A stretch of 64,000 bases of DNA, from positions 1 through 64,000 of the IMG/VR virus record IMGVR_UViG_3300012928_003129, one strand, 5' to 3'. Below, piece by piece: positions 29,149 through 38,852 of this stretch (position 1 is its first letter; each line of letters starts with the position of its first letter). The DNA is from a virus. Below the pieces are notes generated by a model. It had not been told where the DNA came from. It saw nothing but the letters and a program-made list of their open reading frames with translations, and did no database searches. The position numbers were made by a program, and so were the translations under genes.

Positions 29149-30465
29149 TTGGCTAAAAAAACATACGTTCTAGATACAAGTGTTTATCTTACTGATTCTA
29201 ATTGCATAAATTCATTTGGAAATAATGACATTGTAATTCCACTAAAAGTTTTAGAAGAAATAGATAAACACAAAAAAAGACAGGATTCTGTAGGCTCACA
29301 AGCAAGATCTATTATAAGAAACTTAGATGCACTTAGAGATAAAGGGAGTTTATCAAAAGGCGTCCGTATAGATAAGGGAATGGGAATTGTCAAGGTGGCA
29401 AGTTACAATCCTTTGTGTTTACCAGATGATTTGGATTTGGAAGATTCAGATAATCAAATAATTGCAACAGCATTGTCGGAACAAGAGATAGCTCCAAAAT
29501 CCAGAAAAGTTGTAGTGGTATCTAGAGATATTAACATGAGGGTTAAGTGTGACGCACTCGGACTATTAACTGATGATTATAATGCAGAACAAGTAGTAGA
29601 ATCATCAGAGGGTCTCTATACCGGCCGCTCAGAAATGCTGGTTGATGAACAAGTAATTGATAAATTTTATGCAGGTGATGATATATGGATAGACAGTGAG
29701 GAACACAAACTTCACCCCAATCAGTTTGTGATGTTAATATCTAATTCAAATGATAAGAAAACAGCACTAGCGAGATTTATAAATTATAATACTCCTTTAA
29801 AGAAGATTATAAAAAGTTCAGCAAAGGTTTGGAGTACTAACCCTAGAAATAAAGAGCAGCAGTTTGCTTTTGAGCTACTAATGGACCCTAGTGTGCCGGT
29901 AGTATCACTAGTTGGCAAAGCAGGTTCAGGAAAGACGTTATTGGCACTCGCAGCCGGACTTGAGCAAACGTTTAATGCTAAAAGTTTGTATAGGAAAATA
30001 GTAGTTACAAAACCGGTCGAACCGGTGGGCAAGGACATAGGCTTTTTACCTGGTACTATGGAAGAGAAAATGATGCCTTGGTTAGCGCCAATCCAAGATA
30101 ATCTTCAATTCTTGATGGGAGACGATAAGGCAACGTTGGAAATGTATATGGATAAAGGTCAGATAGAAGTAGAGGCAATGACATTTATTAGAGGCAGGTC
30201 AATCTCGAATGCATTTATAGTTATTGATGAAGTTCAAAATATGACCCAGCACGAAATCAAAACAGTTCTGACCCGGGTCGGTGAAGGTACAAAAATTGTT
30301 CTTACTGGCGATATAGAACAGATAGATAATGTGTATATTGATGCAACTAACAATGGTCTATCTTATGTCGTAGAGAGGCTAAAAAAAGAAAGCGTCACAG
30401 GTCACGTAACTTTATTGAAAGGAGAGCGATCAAAAGTCGCAACAATCGCAGCAACAAAATTATGA
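29149..30465 (+). CDS. phoH: PIN-PhoH fusion (PhoH2-type)
   Basis: A 438-residue protein starting at TTG (29149), with AAAGGAC upstream. The N-terminal PIN nuclease domain has 'TYVLDTSVYL' (first Asp), 'EEIDKH', 'DSDNQIIATA' and 'VVSRDINMRVK'. The C-terminal PhoH ATPase has Walker A 'GKAGSGKT' (256-263), Walker B 'FIVIDEVQNMT' and 'LTGDIEQID'. PIN-PhoH (YlaK-like) proteins act as RNA helicase/nucleases in cells. PhoH is common in marine phages and often grouped with phosphate genes, although the link to phosphate is debated. Here a PiT-type transporter is 6 kb upstream. Overlaps the next gene by four bases. Confidence 0.93.
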   Translation: MAKKTYVLDTSVYLTDSNCINSFGNNDIVIPLKVLEEIDKHKKRQDSVGSQARSIIRNLDALRDKGSLSKGVRIDKGMGIVKVASYNPLCLPDDLDLEDSDNQIIATALSEQEIAPKSRKVVVVSRDINMRVKCDALGLLTDDYNAEQVVESSEGLYTGRSEMLVDEQVIDKFYAGDDIWIDSEEHKLHPNQFVMLISNSNDKKTALARFINYNTPLKKIIKSSAKVWSTNPRNKEQQFAFELLMDPSVPVVSLVGKAGSGKTLLALAAGLEQTFNAKSLYRKIVVTKPVEPVGKDIGFLPGTMEEKMMPWLAPIQDNLQFLMGDDKATLEMYMDKGQIEVEAMTFIRGRSISNAFIVIDEVQNMTQHEIKTVLTRVGEGTKIVLTGDIEQIDNVYIDATNNGLSYVVERLKKESVTGHVTLLKGERSKVATIAATKL

Positions 30466-30737
30466 GAAATCCGGATTTATTAAAAGAAATTGTCCCAACC
30501 GAAACAGAGCTTAAAAGTATAATAGTTAATTATGTAGGTAATTCGCTGAACCCTGAAGATGAAAATATAACAGTTGAGCAAATTATAGAAATATTTGCAA
30601 AAGAGTTTCCAGAATTTTTATTAGCAGTAGCAGAAGAAAACTGGGTAAACGGATATACCCAGGCACTTAAAGATACAGAGGGCGTAAAAAATGACTTTAA
30701 AAAATTATATTCTGGAGAAGAAGAAAACCCAATTTAG
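30462..30737 (+). CDS. Unknown acidic 91-residue protein
   Basis: This acidic, helical protein has no recognised domain. It contains 'ETELKSIIVNYVG' and 'LLAVAEENWVNGYTQAL', the latter resembling small phage accessory proteins. It is coupled to phoH by a four-base overlap and its end overlaps the next gene by 47 bases. Confidence 0.55.
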   Translation: MRNPDLLKEIVPTETELKSIIVNYVGNSLNPEDENITVEQIIEIFAKEFPEFLLAVAEENWVNGYTQALKDTEGVKNDFKKLYSGEEENPI

Positions 30738-31356
30738 CATGGGGTCTGTACATGTGGATGTAAGGAATGCTCATCACGATGAGGTCGATTTAGCATCCGG
30801 AATAAAGACGTCTTTATCTAAGATACCTAAACATTTATTAATCGGTGTCAAAAGTATAAAAGTTGGTGATTTTGAATATCTAAATAATAGAGATATTCAG
30901 GGTATGTACAAAGACGGAGAAATATTTTTAGCTAATAACCACAAGTCGACCGAGGACCTTGTAGACGATATTGTGCATGAAGTTGCTCACTCTGTTGAAG
31001 ACAAATATTGGGATATAATATATTCTGATGGCTTGCTTGAACAGGAATTTTTAAATAAAAGAAAGCAACTGTGGCTTAAAATAAAGAAAACAAATTTTAG
31101 CTTGCCTTTAGAAAAGATGTTGAATATTGAGTATGATAGAGAACTTGATAAAATGTTTTACATTAATATAGGGTATGACTTACTGAGAACAATAACTTTT
31201 AATATATTTTATTCACCATATGCATCTACGTCCCTGAGAGAATATTTTGCAAATTCTTTCGAAGCTTTTTATATGAAAGAGCAGATACCCAGGTTAAAAA
31301 AAATAAGCCCAGTGGCATATGCCAAAAATGTCGATTTGTTAAATTTAGGAGAATAA
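30691..31356 (+). CDS. Zincin, lethal-factor-like metalloprotease
   Basis: A 221-residue protein with HEVAH at residues 96-100 ('IVHEVAHSVED') and a downstream conserved block 'LREYFANSFEAFYM' (Glu184 candidate ligand), a pattern seen in anthrax-lethal-factor-like zincins. No signal peptide is visible, so action in the host cytoplasm or virion is likely. The ATG at 30691 has AGAGGG nine bases upstream and lies within the preceding gene; ATG 30739 is an alternative start. Catalysis is supported by motif only; the target is unknown. Confidence 0.72.
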   Translation: MTLKNYILEKKKTQFSMGSVHVDVRNAHHDEVDLASGIKTSLSKIPKHLLIGVKSIKVGDFEYLNNRDIQGMYKDGEIFLANNHKSTEDLVDDIVHEVAHSVEDKYWDIIYSDGLLEQEFLNKRKQLWLKIKKTNFSLPLEKMLNIEYDRELDKMFYINIGYDLLRTITFNIFYSPYASTSLREYFANSFEAFYMKEQIPRLKKISPVAYAKNVDLLNLGE

Positions 31357-31358
31357 GT

Positions 31359-31709
31359 ATGGAAATAGAAAATATTGTATATGTTCAAAGCGTAGATATT
31401 GATAAAAATATTATCACCATAAAAGCAAGGATGGAGATTAAAAAATACGCCAAAGATAAAAAAATAGTTCTAACAACAAGACACATAGTCGAAGCACTTG
31501 AGAAAGATTTCACTATAATAGAAAAACTAAAAGAATCTAAGATATCAAACTGGAACAAGGCAAACTGTGATTACACTAGAGATGGCGTATGGCAATTCAA
31601 GGTAAAGAAAAAGACAAAAACAAAGAAAAAGGTTGAAAGTACTAGACCTAAAGCATCAATCCGTGGTAGAATGAGTAAGATAGCAAAAGATAAAATAGGA
31701 AACTCATGA
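31359..31709 (+). CDS. Unknown basic 116-residue protein
   Basis: The N-terminal half is beta-rich and mixed; the last 35 residues are lysine-rich ('KKKTKTKKKVESTRPKAS'). It may bind nucleic acid. No family is recognised. It lies between the zincin and the RecB-type nuclease and overlaps the latter by four bases, so co-expression is likely. Confidence 0.55.
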   Translation: MEIENIVYVQSVDIDKNIITIKARMEIKKYAKDKKIVLTTRHIVEALEKDFTIIEKLKESKISNWNKANCDYTRDGVWQFKVKKKTKTKKKVESTRPKASIRGRMSKIAKDKIGNS

Positions 31710-32491
31710 ACCAAGAAATAAAGAGAATAAGTTTTTCAGAATTAAAAAACTGGAAAGAATGCCCCTATAGACACAAGCTAATATACGTTGACAAATTACC
31801 TCATTTTGAAGGAAATGAATACACCGCTTTTGGAACAGCAATTCATACTATGTGTGAACAAGTTATTCCAAGTAATTCAACCACCGCGACCCAAGTATTT
31901 GAAGAAGCCTTTTCTAGAGAAATACAAATATTATCTGAAAATGGAAAACAACTTAATCAAGACTTGATAAGAGACATGGAAAGCCAAGCAACACAGATAT
32001 GTGAGCAGGTTTTGCCGGCTGTTAAGCAACATTTTGGGATATTTGAGGTAGTTTCAGTAGAGGAGCAGATTTTAGAGCCAATTAGAGAATTCGATTCATA
32101 TGGAACTAGCTTTAAAGGTTTTATAGATATGGTAATAAAGACACCAGACGAAAAATACCATATCATTGACTGGAAGACTTGCTCGTGGGGTTGGTCGAGA
32201 GATAAAAAATCTGATCCTTTAACAAATTACCAGTTAACCTATTATAAAAATTATTTCTCAAAAAAGCACAATATTGACCCAAAAAAGATAGAAACTTATT
32301 TTGTACTACTTAAGAGAACAGCAAAGAAGGACAATGTAGAGGTTTTTAGAGTAACGTCTGGACAAAAAAAGACAGAGAACTCCTTAAAAGTTTTACAAAA
32401 TGCTGTTATAAACATAGAGAAAGGTATCCATATAAAAAATCGCCTTAATTGCAAATATTGCAAATTTTACAAAACAGAGTATTGCCCATGA
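31706..32491 (+). CDS. PD-(D/E)XK nuclease (RecB/Cas4-like)
   Basis: A 261-residue protein with the PDDEXK_1 layout: 'SFSELKNWKECPYRHKL' start, 'FGTAIHTMCEQ' (active His), 'SFKGFIDMVI' (Asp), 'YHIIDWKTC' (D-x-K) and 'NYQLTYYKNYF' (motif with Gln and Tyr). The four cysteines near the start ('ECP') and end ('CKYCKFYKTEYCP') match an Fe-S cluster of the Cas4/AddB type. It should act on DNA ends as an exonuclease in recombination or replication. No CRISPR array or cas gene is present. Overlaps the glycosyltransferase by four bases. Confidence 0.88.
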   Translation: MNQEIKRISFSELKNWKECPYRHKLIYVDKLPHFEGNEYTAFGTAIHTMCEQVIPSNSTTATQVFEEAFSREIQILSENGKQLNQDLIRDMESQATQICEQVLPAVKQHFGIFEVVSVEEQILEPIREFDSYGTSFKGFIDMVIKTPDEKYHIIDWKTCSWGWSRDKKSDPLTNYQLTYYKNYFSKKHNIDPKKIETYFVLLKRTAKKDNVEVFRVTSGQKKTENSLKVLQNAVINIEKGIHIKNRLNCKYCKFYKTEYCP

Positions 32492-33744
32492 CAGAAAAGA
32501 AAAAGATATTAGTAATTGCAGATTCACCTCTAGTGCCATCTGGCGTAGGAACACAGACCAAGTATATGATTGAAGCCATGTTGAGAACAGGAGAATTTAA
32601 ATTTTTCTGTTTAGCCGGAGCTATTCGACATCAAGACTACAGACTTCAGAAAGTTGGCGACTGGGGAGAGGATTGGTTAATACAGCCAGTTGATGGATAT
32701 GGCAATGAACAAATCGTAAGACAAATAATCCAAGATTATAAGCCAGACATTCTTTGGTTTATGACTGATCCACGTTTTTATGTTTGGTTGTGGGACATGT
32801 CATCAGAGATAAGAAAGCAAGTACCATTGGTTTATTATCATGTTTGGGACAATTATCCACCTCCTTTTTACAATAAAAAATACTATGATTCAAATGATAT
32901 GGTTTGTACAATCAGTAAAGTAACTGACGATATAGTCAAGATAGTATCTCCACAGGTCAATAGAGTCAGAATTCCACATACAGTTGACACTAATATTTTT
33001 AGCAAAAAAGATGAGGCCTCTAATAATTTATTTAGAGAAAAGATCACAGACAACCATGAAGACAAAGTGATATTTTTTTGGAATAATAGAAATGCAAGAA
33101 GAAAGCAGTCTGGATCATTAATTTTTTGGTTCAAAACATTTCTTGACAAGATTGGTCACGATAAGGCAGTGCTAATTATGCATACAGAGCCAAAAGACCC
33201 CAACGGCCAAGACTTGATTGCTATCATGGATAATCTAGGTCTTGTTGATGGTCAAGTTCTAATTTCAACTCAAAAAATGCCACCTGAAGATCTGGCTTCT
33301 GTTTATAGTGCGGCAGATTGTACAATAAACATATCAGATGCAGAAGGTTTCGGTTTGGCTACATTAGAATCACTAGCTGCTGAGACTCCAATCATTGTAA
33401 ATATGACCGGAGGACTACAAGAGCAGGTAACGAACGGCGATCAATGGTTTGGTATAGGTATTGAACCCACTTCAAAAGCAATTATTGGTTCACAAGATGT
33501 TCCATATATCTATGAAGATAGAACCAGCGAAGAAAGGGTAGTTGACGCCTTAATGAAGGTTTATAACATGACAAAGGAAGAAAGGGCACAGATGGGTAAA
33601 GCAGGCCGCCAACATGTATTAGATAATTATGGTTTCTCTCAGTATTCGGGAATGTGGTACCAAGCATTGAACAAGGTCATTGAAGATTGTGGTTCTTGGG
33701 AAAATAGAAAAAACTATAAACACTGGAGTGTTGAGGAATTATAA
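32488..33744 (+). CDS. Glycosyltransferase, GT4-like
   Basis: The 418-residue GT-B fold protein begins 'KKKILVIADSPLVPSGVGTQ', a Gly-rich acceptor loop, and carries the donor-site motif 'DAEGFGLATLESLAAETPII' (E-x7-E) near residue 290. It transfers a sugar from a nucleotide donor. The ATG at 32488 overlaps the nuclease stop and is better than the in-frame earlier start at 32449. First gene of the glycan island; acceptor unknown. Confidence 0.86.
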   Translation: MTEKKKILVIADSPLVPSGVGTQTKYMIEAMLRTGEFKFFCLAGAIRHQDYRLQKVGDWGEDWLIQPVDGYGNEQIVRQIIQDYKPDILWFMTDPRFYVWLWDMSSEIRKQVPLVYYHVWDNYPPPFYNKKYYDSNDMVCTISKVTDDIVKIVSPQVNRVRIPHTVDTNIFSKKDEASNNLFREKITDNHEDKVIFFWNNRNARRKQSGSLIFWFKTFLDKIGHDKAVLIMHTEPKDPNGQDLIAIMDNLGLVDGQVLISTQKMPPEDLASVYSAADCTINISDAEGFGLATLESLAAETPIIVNMTGGLQEQVTNGDQWFGIGIEPTSKAIIGSQDVPYIYEDRTSEERVVDALMKVYNMTKEERAQMGKAGRQHVLDNYGFSQYSGMWYQALNKVIEDCGSWENRKNYKHWSVEEL

Positions 33745-35009
33745 TGAAAATATTATTAGAGTCACCAATTTTTACTCAATCTGGGTACGGAGAACATTCT
33801 AGATTGGTTTATCGGGCCCTTAAATTGCAAGACGGAGTTGATATATATGTGAACCCATTAAATTGGGGGACAACCTCTTGGGCATCTTCGTTGTCTTCAA
33901 GCGAAAAAGAAGAGATCGTCGAGAATATTAAAAAGTTAGGACAGTATACACAATCCTGCAAAGAGCAAAACACGAATCTATCATTTGATGTTCAAATCCA
34001 TGTAGGTATTCCCTCTGAGTTTGAAAAAAAAGCACCATATTCAATTTGTGTAACCGCCGGTATAGAAACAGACAGGGTCAGCGCGGAATGGCTCTTTAGA
34101 ACCCACAAGGGCATAGATAAGTTGATTGTACCATCGCAGCACGCAAAGAACGGATTCGAGAAAACATCATATGAAGTCCAGAATAATGTAACTCAACAGA
34201 AGACAATACTTGAATGTGCAAGTAAGGTAGAAGTGGTCCCCTATCCAGTAAAGGAGATTGAGACAGTACCATTAGACTTCAAAACCACGACAGATTTTAA
34301 TTTCCTTGCAGTTGCTCTACTGGGCCCAAGAAAAAACATAGAAAATACCATAAAATGGTTTTGTGAAGAATTCAAAGATGAAAATGTCGGATTAATAATC
34401 AAGACTGGATTTTCAAAAGGTGGTCCGATAGACAAAGAAAAAACAGTAGAACACTTAATGAAGACAGTGCCAAATTCATCTGAAAGAAAATGTAAGGTTT
34501 ATCTACTTCATGGAGATTTAGAGGAAGCAGAGATACATTCTTTATATAATAGAGAAGACGTCGGAGCTTTTATAACAGCAACACACGGAGAAGGCTATGG
34601 TTTGCCGGTTTTCGAGGCAGCATACCATGGTTTACCTATAGTAGCCACTGATTGGTCTGCACATGTCGAATTCCTCTCAGCAGAATATAAAGAAGGTGGC
34701 AAGATCAAAAACAAAAAATTATTTGCAAAAGTAGATTATGACTTAAAACCAATTCCGAGAGAGGTCGTGTGGAAAGATATTTTAATTGAAGGATCCCAGT
34801 GGTCTTACCCAAAAGAGAAGTTATTTAAAAAGCAATTAAGAAACGTTTATAGAGATAACGGTATGTATAAAAAGTGGGCTAAAGTCTTGCAGGAAAGCAT
34901 TAAAGAAAACTATAAGCAAGACAAGGTTTTAGATCATATGAATAAAACAATTTTTGAACATATCGGAAATATCTCCAGTTCAGAGGACATCGATGTCGTC
35001 GTTCTATAG
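33744..35009 (+). CDS. Glycosyltransferase, GT4-like
   Basis: A 421-residue GT-B fold protein. The N-terminus 'LESPIFTQSGYGEHSRLVYR' is a typical acceptor-loop start, and the donor motif 'ATHGEGYGLPVFEAAYHGLP' (E-x7-E) is in the C-terminal half. The start shares one base with the preceding stop. Probably the second sugar transfer in the same pathway. Confidence 0.84.
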   Translation: MKILLESPIFTQSGYGEHSRLVYRALKLQDGVDIYVNPLNWGTTSWASSLSSSEKEEIVENIKKLGQYTQSCKEQNTNLSFDVQIHVGIPSEFEKKAPYSICVTAGIETDRVSAEWLFRTHKGIDKLIVPSQHAKNGFEKTSYEVQNNVTQQKTILECASKVEVVPYPVKEIETVPLDFKTTTDFNFLAVALLGPRKNIENTIKWFCEEFKDENVGLIIKTGFSKGGPIDKEKTVEHLMKTVPNSSERKCKVYLLHGDLEEAEIHSLYNREDVGAFITATHGEGYGLPVFEAAYHGLPIVATDWSAHVEFLSAEYKEGGKIKNKKLFAKVDYDLKPIPREVVWKDILIEGSQWSYPKEKLFKKQLRNVYRDNGMYKKWAKVLQESIKENYKQDKVLDHMNKTIFEHIGNISSSEDIDVVVL

Positions 35010-36048
35010 GTGCAGTTTTTTTCAAGAACCACAAATCAAAGATTATGAATCTTTTAATGTGTCACAAGAGCAAATAGTCTTTCAAAGAATGTCTGATTCT
35101 GAATCAAGCAAAGCTATTTTTGAAAAACATGAAACAAACTATGCTTGTAGTTTTTTAAAATCTGAAAACTTTGACGAAAACTTACCAGCAGTATTAATAC
35201 CTATAAGAGATAACCACGAATTACTTTCATATACTTTGGCTAATCTTGAGTCGTGTAACATACACAAACACTCAAACATATTAGTTGTAGATGACCGGTC
35301 AAAAGAAAACATTAAAGACATTTGTCTAAAACACCAAGTCAGTTATCTTAGGGTAGACACAGAATCTGGTTTTAACTTTTCAATGTTAAATAATATACCA
35401 GCTAAAATATGCAGTGATCTAGGCCTGACAACAATTATTATGTGGAATTCAGATTTGTGGTGCGAGAGCGAAGAATTTTTTTTGGAGCTTCTATACAGGC
35501 ACCATAGCCATGGCTCTAAAGTGTCAGGTTCTAAGTTACTTTACCCTCCTTTATCAAAAAGCATGAATAAAGAGCAAGATTCTGAAAACATAAAAAACCA
35601 CTTCCCTTCTCTTTTAGGCGGCCACTGGAGAGGTACAGTGCAATTTGGAGGAGATTATTGGATTCATAACCCAGGAAATTCTTTTGTTAAATATTCTCCG
35701 ATTCATCACAAAAGGTTTACAAATAAGGATAATCCTTTAGTTAATTGCGATAGGGGAAGTATATGTCTGACCGGGGCTTTGCATGTTTGGGATTTAGAAT
35801 ATTTTATATCTTTAGGTGGTTTTAATCCGAGCCTCCCTAAAATATTTCAAGATAACGATATTTGTCTTAGAGTCATAGAGCAAGGTGGTTCAGTGTGGTA
35901 TTTTGGTAGAGATTTGCATTTTTACCATGATGAATCACTAACTAAATTTACTTTAAAAGACCACAGTAAAAATGACAAACAAAACTTTAGCGATAACTTG
36001 CTTTTTGGTAAAATATGGAATGAAAAGATAGAGAGAGTGATATTATGA
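34993..36048 (+). CDS. Glycosyltransferase, GT2-like
   Basis: A 351-residue GT-A fold protein. 'AVLIPIRDNHELLSYTLANL' is the nucleotide-binding start, 'NILVVDDRSKEN' has the first acidic pair, 'IIMWNSDLW' is the DxD-like site, and 'FQDNDICLRVIEQG' is the E/D-D-x-D late motif. The ATG at 34993 is chosen because the longer start at 34954 lies well inside the previous gene; overlap is 17 bases. Confidence 0.78.
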   Translation: MSSFYRCSFFQEPQIKDYESFNVSQEQIVFQRMSDSESSKAIFEKHETNYACSFLKSENFDENLPAVLIPIRDNHELLSYTLANLESCNIHKHSNILVVDDRSKENIKDICLKHQVSYLRVDTESGFNFSMLNNIPAKICSDLGLTTIIMWNSDLWCESEEFFLELLYRHHSHGSKVSGSKLLYPPLSKSMNKEQDSENIKNHFPSLLGGHWRGTVQFGGDYWIHNPGNSFVKYSPIHHKRFTNKDNPLVNCDRGSICLTGALHVWDLEYFISLGGFNPSLPKIFQDNDICLRVIEQGGSVWYFGRDLHFYHDESLTKFTLKDHSKNDKQNFSDNLLFGKIWNEKIERVIL

Positions 36049-36581
36049 AAGAACCAATATTAATCGAGGGTCTGAGAATTTTTGAAGATAATAGAGGCTG
36101 TTTTTTTGAATCTTATAAGCAATCTGTATTTCAAGAGACTTATGGGATTAGTAAAGAATTTGTACAAGATAATCATTCATATTCTGTAAAAAATACAATA
36201 AGAGGTTTACATTATCAGTGGGACGGCCCAATGGGCAAATTAGTCAGAGCAGCATCTGGCACGGTAAAGGATGTAATAGTCGATATAAGAAAAGAATCTA
36301 ATAATTATGGCAAGAGTTATTCATATATATTGAGCGCTGATAATAATAATCAATTATATGTGCCCCCTGGGTTTGCACACGGCTTTGTGTGTCTTTCTGA
36401 AGAGGCTGTTGTTTTGTATAAGTGCACAGAGGAATATAACAACTTGGGCGAATCCGGTATAAACCCTTTCGATAAAGATTTAAGAATAGATTGGGGTATC
36501 AAAAGAGAGAAAGCCGTAATATCAGAGAAAGATGCATCCGCTCAAACGTTTCTAGAATATTCACAGTTACCAAGGTTTTGA
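36045..36581 (+). CDS. rfbC: dTDP-4-dehydrorhamnose 3,5-epimerase-like
   Basis: A 178-residue cupin with RfbC marks: 'EDNRGCFFESY', 'QDNHSYSVKNTIRGLHYQ' (active His), 'VRAASGTVKDVIVDIRK' and 'YVPPGFAHGFVCLSE'. RfbC epimerises dTDP-4-keto-6-deoxyglucose at C3 and C5 on the way to dTDP-rhamnose. Length matches the family (about 180). Isomerases for dTDP-amino-sugar pathways are related, so the exact reaction is not fixed. It overlaps the previous gene by four bases. Confidence 0.9.
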   Translation: MKEPILIEGLRIFEDNRGCFFESYKQSVFQETYGISKEFVQDNHSYSVKNTIRGLHYQWDGPMGKLVRAASGTVKDVIVDIRKESNNYGKSYSYILSADNNNQLYVPPGFAHGFVCLSEEAVVLYKCTEEYNNLGESGINPFDKDLRIDWGIKREKAVISEKDASAQTFLEYSQLPRF

Positions 36582-36590
36582 GGTTAGTCT

Positions 36591-37238
36591 ATGAAGAAGC
36601 TTGAATTAATAAACGTATTTCAGTATTCTACTGAGAAATATCCCTTTAGGGAATGTGTACAAGACATAATAAAACAAGATGACTTAGAAAATTTGCACAA
36701 AAATTTTGATTTTTATCTTTTGGAAAGAGAAAAAGATCAAACAACAAGTTTTCATAAAAGTTTTTATTCAAATTACAAAGGTAGTAAATTTGAAAGCATG
36801 TATGAGGCGTTTATTAAAGAATATGTAACAGACTTATTAGAGACCAGTGTAATTAACCAGGCAAAACCAACTTTTAGAGTTCACATGCATGACAATTTGG
36901 GTGTGGGAGAGTTTCACAAAGACAGCGATTATGATCATCCGATTGAAGAAATTAATTTTCTTATTCCTGTTACAGAAGCAAAACAAAACTCAACAATATG
37001 GATAGAATCTGCCCCGGATAAAAATGATTTTTCGCCTATTGATTTGAATTATGGAGACTGTATGATCTTCCGCGGCGGCCTCTTAAAGCATGGAAATAAA
37101 ATAAACAATACTGGTCAAACACGAGTATCGTTTGATTTTAGAGTTATACCCATGGACCACTTTAAGCCCTCGACAGCTGGGTCCATAAATACTGGCTTGA
37201 AATTTGAGATAGGCGAATATTATAATTTTTTAAAATAA
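36591..37238 (+). CDS. StrG-like / 2OG-Fe(II) oxygenase-like cupin
   Basis: This 215-residue protein carries 'HKDSDYDHP' (H-x-D metal pair), 'INFLIPVTEA' and 'GDCMIFRGGLLKHGNKINNTGQTRVSFDFR' with the distal His and Arg. The pattern matches double-stranded beta helix oxygenases and is close to what I recall of the StrG family of sugar gene clusters. It sits inside the dTDP-sugar block, so hydroxylation or oxidation of a sugar is likely. GAGGTTAG before the ATG is a fair ribosome site. Confidence 0.68.
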   Translation: MKKLELINVFQYSTEKYPFRECVQDIIKQDDLENLHKNFDFYLLEREKDQTTSFHKSFYSNYKGSKFESMYEAFIKEYVTDLLETSVINQAKPTFRVHMHDNLGVGEFHKDSDYDHPIEEINFLIPVTEAKQNSTIWIESAPDKNDFSPIDLNYGDCMIFRGGLLKHGNKINNTGQTRVSFDFRVIPMDHFKPSTAGSINTGLKFEIGEYYNFLK

Positions 37239-37253
37239 TTTGGAGTTTTAGAT

Positions 37254-38156
37254 ATGAGTAGTGTAAAAAAGATTATTGTTACTGGCGGCCGAGGATTCAT
37301 CGGTAGCCATTTTGTTGAGAAAGCATTAGAAAGAGGAATGATTGTTTATGACATAGATAAAATGACATATGCCTCCAATCCAGAATTACCTTGGGATAAT
37401 CACAGAAACTATACACTTATTAAAAAAGATATAAGTGAAATTAATTATTTACCACCGTGTGATGTTATAGTTAATTTTGCAGCAGAAAGTCACGTTGATA
37501 ATTCAATTAGAATATCTGATGTGTTTGTGAAGAGTAATATTATAGGAGTGCATAATCTTTTAGAATTGATCAGAAACAAGCCTTCTTATGAACGTCCTCT
37601 ATTTTTTCAAATAAGCACTGATGAAGTTTACGGTGATTTGCTAAAGGGCCACTTTGTCGAAGAAGATAAGTTGACACCTTCTAATCCATACTCCGCAACT
37701 AAGGCCGCTGCAGAAATGCTTCTGTTATCATATCATCGCACTTACGGTATAGACTATATTATAACCAGAAGCGGAAATAACTATGGTGAGAGGCAGTTTG
37801 AAGAGAAACTAATACCAAAGTGTATATCTTCTATAAAAGAAGGAAAGAAGATACCAGTTCACGGTGATGGATCTTATGTCAGAGATTGGACATATGTAGA
37901 AGATAATGTTGATGGCTTGTTTGATATTATTGATGCCGGAATTAAAAATGAGACTTTTAATATTGCTGCGGAAAATTATCTCACAAATCTTGAAGTTGTT
38001 AATACAATAATTGACTGGCTTGGTCAAGGAGAGTATTCCTTCGTAGAGAATAGAAAGGGTCAAGATCTTAGATATGCAGCTAGTGCTGAGAAAGTAAAGA
38101 ACATTGGCTGGAAACCAAAGCACATCAAGGGATTATATAAATGGAAAGAGTTTTAA
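37254..38156 (+). CDS. rfbB: dTDP-glucose 4,6-dehydratase-like
   Basis: A 300-residue extended SDR. NAD site 'TGGRGFIGSHFVEKAL', 'DKMTYASN' as in RfbB, 'STDEVYGDL' catalytic block with T-D-E, and 'YSATKAAAEML' (YxxxK) are present, followed by 'TRSGNNYGERQFEEKLIP' and 'DGSYVRDWTYVEDN', all characteristic of RfbB. It makes dTDP-4-keto-6-deoxyglucose. It is shorter than cellular RfbB (about 350 residues). A glucose-1-phosphate thymidylyltransferase (RfbA) is absent in this window, so the donor may come from the host or lie elsewhere. Confidence 0.92.
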   Translation: MSSVKKIIVTGGRGFIGSHFVEKALERGMIVYDIDKMTYASNPELPWDNHRNYTLIKKDISEINYLPPCDVIVNFAAESHVDNSIRISDVFVKSNIIGVHNLLELIRNKPSYERPLFFQISTDEVYGDLLKGHFVEEDKLTPSNPYSATKAAAEMLLLSYHRTYGIDYIITRSGNNYGERQFEEKLIPKCISSIKEGKKIPVHGDGSYVRDWTYVEDNVDGLFDIIDAGIKNETFNIAAENYLTNLEVVNTIIDWLGQGEYSFVENRKGQDLRYAASAEKVKNIGWKPKHIKGLYKWKEF

Positions 38157-38842
38157 TAACTGGGGCCACTGGCCTATTGGGTAAAAACATATTATCAATT
38201 ATCGATAAAAGCAAGTATGAGGTCCTATCTCCATCATCCCTTCAGATGAATATCAAAGATATACAAAGTATAAAACAATACTTCAACGAGCGCAAAATAA
38301 ACATATGTATTCACAGTGCTGCCCTAACTAATGTTGGTGATATAGAAAAAGACATTAAAATTACCCAAGAAGCAATTTATACTAACACTGTCGGAACAGC
38401 AAATATATTGATGTGTTGTATGGAGAGTGGCACAAAAATGGTTTATATTTCAACTGATCACGTCTTTGACGGTAAAAAGGGGAATTACACAGAGAAAGAT
38501 AAGATTAATCCTCTGAGCAAATACGCAAAAACAAAAGCAGCAGGAGAACTTTTAGTGCGTACATATCATAATAGCTTAGTAATTCGCACGTCATTTTTTG
38601 GAGAGAAATTTCCATATGAAAAAGCATTTACAGACCAGTGGAGTAGTAAAGACTATATTGATGTAATGGCTCCTAAAATTTTACAAACCTGCCTTTCAAC
38701 ATCGGTTGGGATTGAGCATGTTTATTCAAAAAGGCGAACACTACATGAAATAGCGACCTACAGAGGAGATAAAGTAGAAAAGATTAAAATGGCTGATCTG
38801 GGAAGCGCCATTCCAAGACCGATAGATACAAGTTTGAATTAA
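38141..38842 (+). CDS. RfbD-like dTDP-sugar reductase (SDR)
   Basis: A 233-residue SDR with 'ITGATGLLGKNIL' (NAD(P) site), 'IHSAALTNV', 'STDHVFDGKKGNYTE' and 'YAKTKAAGE' (YxxxK) and the RfbD-type end 'PRPIDTSLN'. It is shorter than cellular RfbD (about 290-300). dTDP-4-keto-rhamnose reduction is the usual reaction, but in this setting a keto-sugar reductase or epimerase variant is possible. Overlaps rfbB by 16 bases. Confidence 0.8.
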   Translation: MERVLITGATGLLGKNILSIIDKSKYEVLSPSSLQMNIKDIQSIKQYFNERKINICIHSAALTNVGDIEKDIKITQEAIYTNTVGTANILMCCMESGTKMVYISTDHVFDGKKGNYTEKDKINPLSKYAKTKAAGELLVRTYHNSLVIRTSFFGEKFPYEKAFTDQWSSKDYIDVMAPKILQTCLSTSVGIEHVYSKRRTLHEIATYRGDKVEKIKMADLGSAIPRPIDTSLN

Positions 38843-38852
38843 GGAAATTAAT

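Noticed and set aside
31706-32491. Cas4 of a CRISPR system
   Set aside because: There is no repeat-spacer array and no other cas gene; the PD-(D/E)XK nuclease with Cys cluster is common in phages.
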